Made by a program: the position numbers and the translations under genes. Under the pieces are notes generated by a model, which saw nothing but the letters and a program-made list of their open reading frames with translations, was not told the DNA's origin and made no database searches. Below, piece by piece: positions 32,788 through 35,244 of a stretch of DNA of 35,244 nt. Source of the DNA: an uncultured Caulobacterales bacterium (lineage in GTDB: Bacteria > Pseudomonadota > Alphaproteobacteria > Caulobacterales > Maricaulaceae); the NCBI GenBank assembly GCA_938040095.1, contig CALHXF010000184.1:1-35244 (forward strand), read 5' to 3'. Numbering within the stretch: the stretch's first letter is position 1; each line of letters starts with the position of its first letter.

Positions 32788-35223
32788 ATGCAAAACGTAA
32801 CATACCGCAGCGGGTTGATTGTACTTGCAACCATGCTCGCTGCTTGTGGTGGAGGGACGTCTGGTGATTTAGGTCCGTCGACACCAACCCCTACTCCTGT
32901 CAACAACACTGCGCCAATTGTTGCCTCTGCCAATGCTGACCAAAACGCGCAAGTAGGCGTCGCGTTTTCTTATGATGCCTCCCAATCCAACGGCGCGTTT
33001 TCAGATGCCGATGGTGATACACTCACATATACAGTGACTTATTCTCCAAATGGACAAGGCCTGTCCGATAGGGATGGAATAATCAGTGGTACACCCTCGC
33101 AAGCTGGAACCGTCTCAGTCACGATCACGGCTAGCGATGGGAATGGAGGTGAGGTTTCAGATACATTTGATATCATGATTGCCATCGCGGCTACCTCCTC
33201 GGCCAATACCCCTAACATTATTTTTGTGATCAGTGATGATCAGGGCAAGGATGCCTCGGCGGAATATAATTTCTCAACGGATCTTCCGAATACGCCTAAC
33301 CTCTCGGCCTTGGCGAATTCCGGGATAATTTTCGATAACTTATGGGTCAGTCCGACTTGCTCGCCGACGCGCGCAGGATTGATAACGGGTAAACACAGTA
33401 CCCGAACCACGGTTTTCGCGCCAGGTGATCCGCTGCCTACGTCGGAAACAATCCTTCAGAAATACCTCAAAAATAACCCAATAGCTTCGAACTACGCCAG
33501 TGCGATGGTGGGGAAATGGCATCTTGGTGGCGGACAAACGGGACCGAACGATTTTGGTGTCGATCACTTCGCAGGCATTATTACGGGCGGGGTGTCTGAT
33601 TACTTTAACTGGAACCTCAATATAAATGGTACAAGATCGCCAAGTACAAATTACGTCACGAGCGAGTTGACTGATCAAGCGATAGATTGGGTTGGGGATC
33701 AAACGTCGCCTTGGTTTCTATGGCTCTCCTACAATGCACCACATACGCCGTTTCATCTCCCGCCTACTGACTTACATGCGCGTACATTGTCTGGAACGGA
33801 TGCTGATATCGCCGCCAATCCGCGACCATATTTTCTCGCATCTATAGAGGCGCTGGACACAGAGTTTGGGCGTCTTTGGGGGAGCCTTTCTGCGCAAGAG
33901 CAAGCAGATACAATTGTAATTTATATCGGGGATAATGGATCGCCCGCGACTGTAATCGACCGTACCCAACAAAGCGGAAACAAAGGCACCTTGTTTCAGG
34001 GCGGCGTGAACACACCCATGTTTGTCTCTGGAGCTGGTGTAACACGTATGGGTGAACGTGAAGACTCGCTTATCAATCACACGGACTTCTTTGCAACAAT
34101 TGCCGAACTAACAGGGGCAGACCTTTCGAATTTCAATGATGGGCAGAGTTTTATGCCTTTGCTTGTTGATCAAACTGCGACGGCTCGTGATGTCGTTTAT
34201 GCGGAAGCGAACGACGGCTGGACGATCCGAAATACACAATACAAACTGATTGAAGCCACGGACGGATCGCAAGATTTGTTCGATTTACAGGCGGATCCAA
34301 CTGAACTGAGTGACCTTCTGGCCGGTACCACTGATGTCAGTGCAACTTTGTTGGCGTTGGAGGATGAGGCAGCCGCCATTCGCAACATGGTGAACATCAG
34401 CGGTGCAAAATTCTCCAATACATCACCCAACTGTTCTGATTATGTCGGATCTTACCGTGCAACTGCGACAGACATCGCCCGAAATATCAATTTCGATGCA
34501 TCTTTAATTGTTTCGTCAGATGCAGACAAATGTACCTTTACATCTAATTCCCTGCCCAATCATGATTTCAACGATGGTGCGGGCGCGTTTCCAAACCTTG
34601 TTGGGCCTGTAACGGAAACCTTCTCTTTCCCGATTGTACCCACGGCGGCGGCTAACCCGACTGAACTATCTCTAAGTTTAGACAATGCGATCCTCCTGAA
34701 TGGTGTCAAAGCGGATGTGCTCGCGGCGGCCTGTTTCGGCGTCGGAAATGAGCGGGTTGGATGTAACGACCCCGACCAGCCCTGGCGCTTCGACCCAATG
34801 CACGGCCCTAACGGATTCAATGTCGATGACAATAATGCTCACACGCAACCTGATGGAGCCTATCACTATCATGGCCCACCACCGATTACGAATGGTGACG
34901 CTGAAACTATCTCTGGCGCGATCGGCTATGCCGCGGATGGATTTCCGATCTTCGGGTCTTACTTCGACGACAATGGAACGATCCGAACAGCGCAGTCCAG
35001 TTATCGTTTGCGCAGTGGAGAGCGCCCTTCTGGGACAGGCGAACCGGGCGGAACCTATGACGGTCAATTCAGAGATGACTATGAATTTGTCAGCGGGTTA
35101 GGCGATCTGGATGTCTGCAATGGGATGACGCAAAATGGTCAATATGCCTATTACGTAACAGGCACATTCCCCTATCTTGCCAATTGTTTCACAGGCACAC
35201 CAGATCCATCATTTAATAAATAA
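32788..35223 (+). CDS. Sulfatase-YHYH fusion lipoprotein
   Basis: Exported 811-residue lipoprotein with lipobox LAAC (Cys20) and a low-complexity PTPTPTP linker. Order: an Ig/cadherin-like domain (about 45-130, ending GIISGTPSQAGTVSVTITAS); a type I sulfatase domain (about 142-540) with metal site IFVISDDQGK, the formylglycine motif C191-S-P-T-R and GKWHLGGG; and a C-terminal YHYH domain (about 560-811) with Y692-H-Y-H695 and DGFPIFGSY. Cys191 must be converted to formylglycine by an enzyme not in this window. It probably removes sulfate from a polysaccharide or other ester at the cell surface. The ATG at 32788 is preferred to a TTG four codons earlier. A separate, weakly marked promoter is expected after the infC terminator. 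Confidence 0.9.
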   Translation: MQNVTYRSGLIVLATMLAACGGGTSGDLGPSTPTPTPVNNTAPIVASANADQNAQVGVAFSYDASQSNGAFSDADGDTLTYTVTYSPNGQGLSDRDGIISGTPSQAGTVSVTITASDGNGGEVSDTFDIMIAIAATSSANTPNIIFVISDDQGKDASAEYNFSTDLPNTPNLSALANSGIIFDNLWVSPTCSPTRAGLITGKHSTRTTVFAPGDPLPTSETILQKYLKNNPIASNYASAMVGKWHLGGGQTGPNDFGVDHFAGIITGGVSDYFNWNLNINGTRSPSTNYVTSELTDQAIDWVGDQTSPWFLWLSYNAPHTPFHLPPTDLHARTLSGTDADIAANPRPYFLASIEALDTEFGRLWGSLSAQEQADTIVIYIGDNGSPATVIDRTQQSGNKGTLFQGGVNTPMFVSGAGVTRMGEREDSLINHTDFFATIAELTGADLSNFNDGQSFMPLLVDQTATARDVVYAEANDGWTIRNTQYKLIEATDGSQDLFDLQADPTELSDLLAGTTDVSATLLALEDEAAAIRNMVNISGAKFSNTSPNCSDYVGSYRATATDIARNINFDASLIVSSDADKCTFTSNSLPNHDFNDGAGAFPNLVGPVTETFSFPIVPTAAANPTELSLSLDNAILLNGVKADVLAAACFGVGNERVGCNDPDQPWRFDPMHGPNGFNVDDNNAHTQPDGAYHYHGPPPITNGDAETISGAIGYAADGFPIFGSYFDDNGTIRTAQSSYRLRSGERPSGTGEPGGTYDGQFRDDYEFVSGLGDLDVCNGMTQNGQYAYYVTGTFPYLANCFTGTPDPSFNK

Positions 35224-35244
35224 CTGTGAGTTTTGGTCTCTAAA

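Overview
The window looks like chromosome from a marine-type alphaproteobacterium of moderate GC. The order phoH/ybeZ-ybeY-corC-lnt-XRE regulator-trmB is the classic alphaproteobacterial arrangement, and a DUF4167 gene beside prmC and clpB is also typical of that class. The mid-GC composition, lipoprotein-rich content and a polysaccharide-type sulfatase would suit a Hyphomonadaceae/Maricaulales-like lineage, but that rank is inference only. I see no rRNA, tRNA, CRISPR array, insertion sequence or prophage.

Layout. 1-2124: an AbgT-family transporter (cut by the left edge) diverges from a lipoprotein of the beta-lactamase fold; their shared promoter region holds a dyad matching the BlaI/MecI/CopY operator type. 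2207-8338: a one-direction housekeeping run for rRNA maturation, tRNA/RNA processing and lipoprotein acylation (phoH, ybeY, corC, lnt, XRE regulator, trmB, rph). 8391-10747: an alpha/beta hydrolase and pgi. 10799-12104: an AT-richer orphan gene on the minus strand and a 289-base intergenic region that folds into two adjacent arms plus a hairpin over the start of a cyclophilin gene. 12105-17369: cyclophilin lipoprotein, small secreted protein, hisS, lipoprotein cytochrome c, a cysteine-paired Sel1-like protein and a Prx5-type peroxiredoxin. 17370-17832: 463 bases with no gene, bounded by a hairpin whose U-run points to a minus-strand transcript.

17833-24285: metallo-beta-lactamase-fold hydrolase, a YdbH/AsmA-like envelope protein that appears to start at an ATT codon, an M23 endopeptidase, and a DUF4282 membrane protein with a histone-H1-like tail whose leader has two competing helices. 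24297-30816 is all minus strand: alpha/beta hydrolase, small membrane protein, prmC, DUF4167 protein, clpB (with a sigma-32-type promoter inside an 11-bp inverted repeat) and a methyltransferase. 30846-35223: a GT4 glycosyltransferase, infC (ATC start) with a strong terminator, and a sulfatase-YHYH fusion lipoprotein.

Together the genes are mainly translation/RNA quality control (ybeY, phoH, trmB, rph, hisS, prmC, infC), proteostasis and redox (clpB, cyclophilin, peroxiredoxin), and envelope building (lnt, YdbH-like, M23, several lipoproteins). The most interesting signals are regulatory: the BlaI-type operator, two AUY start codons, the two structured non-coding regions, the clpB operator/heat-shock promoter overlap and the switch-like DUF4282 leader. 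No complete new multi-gene system stands out.
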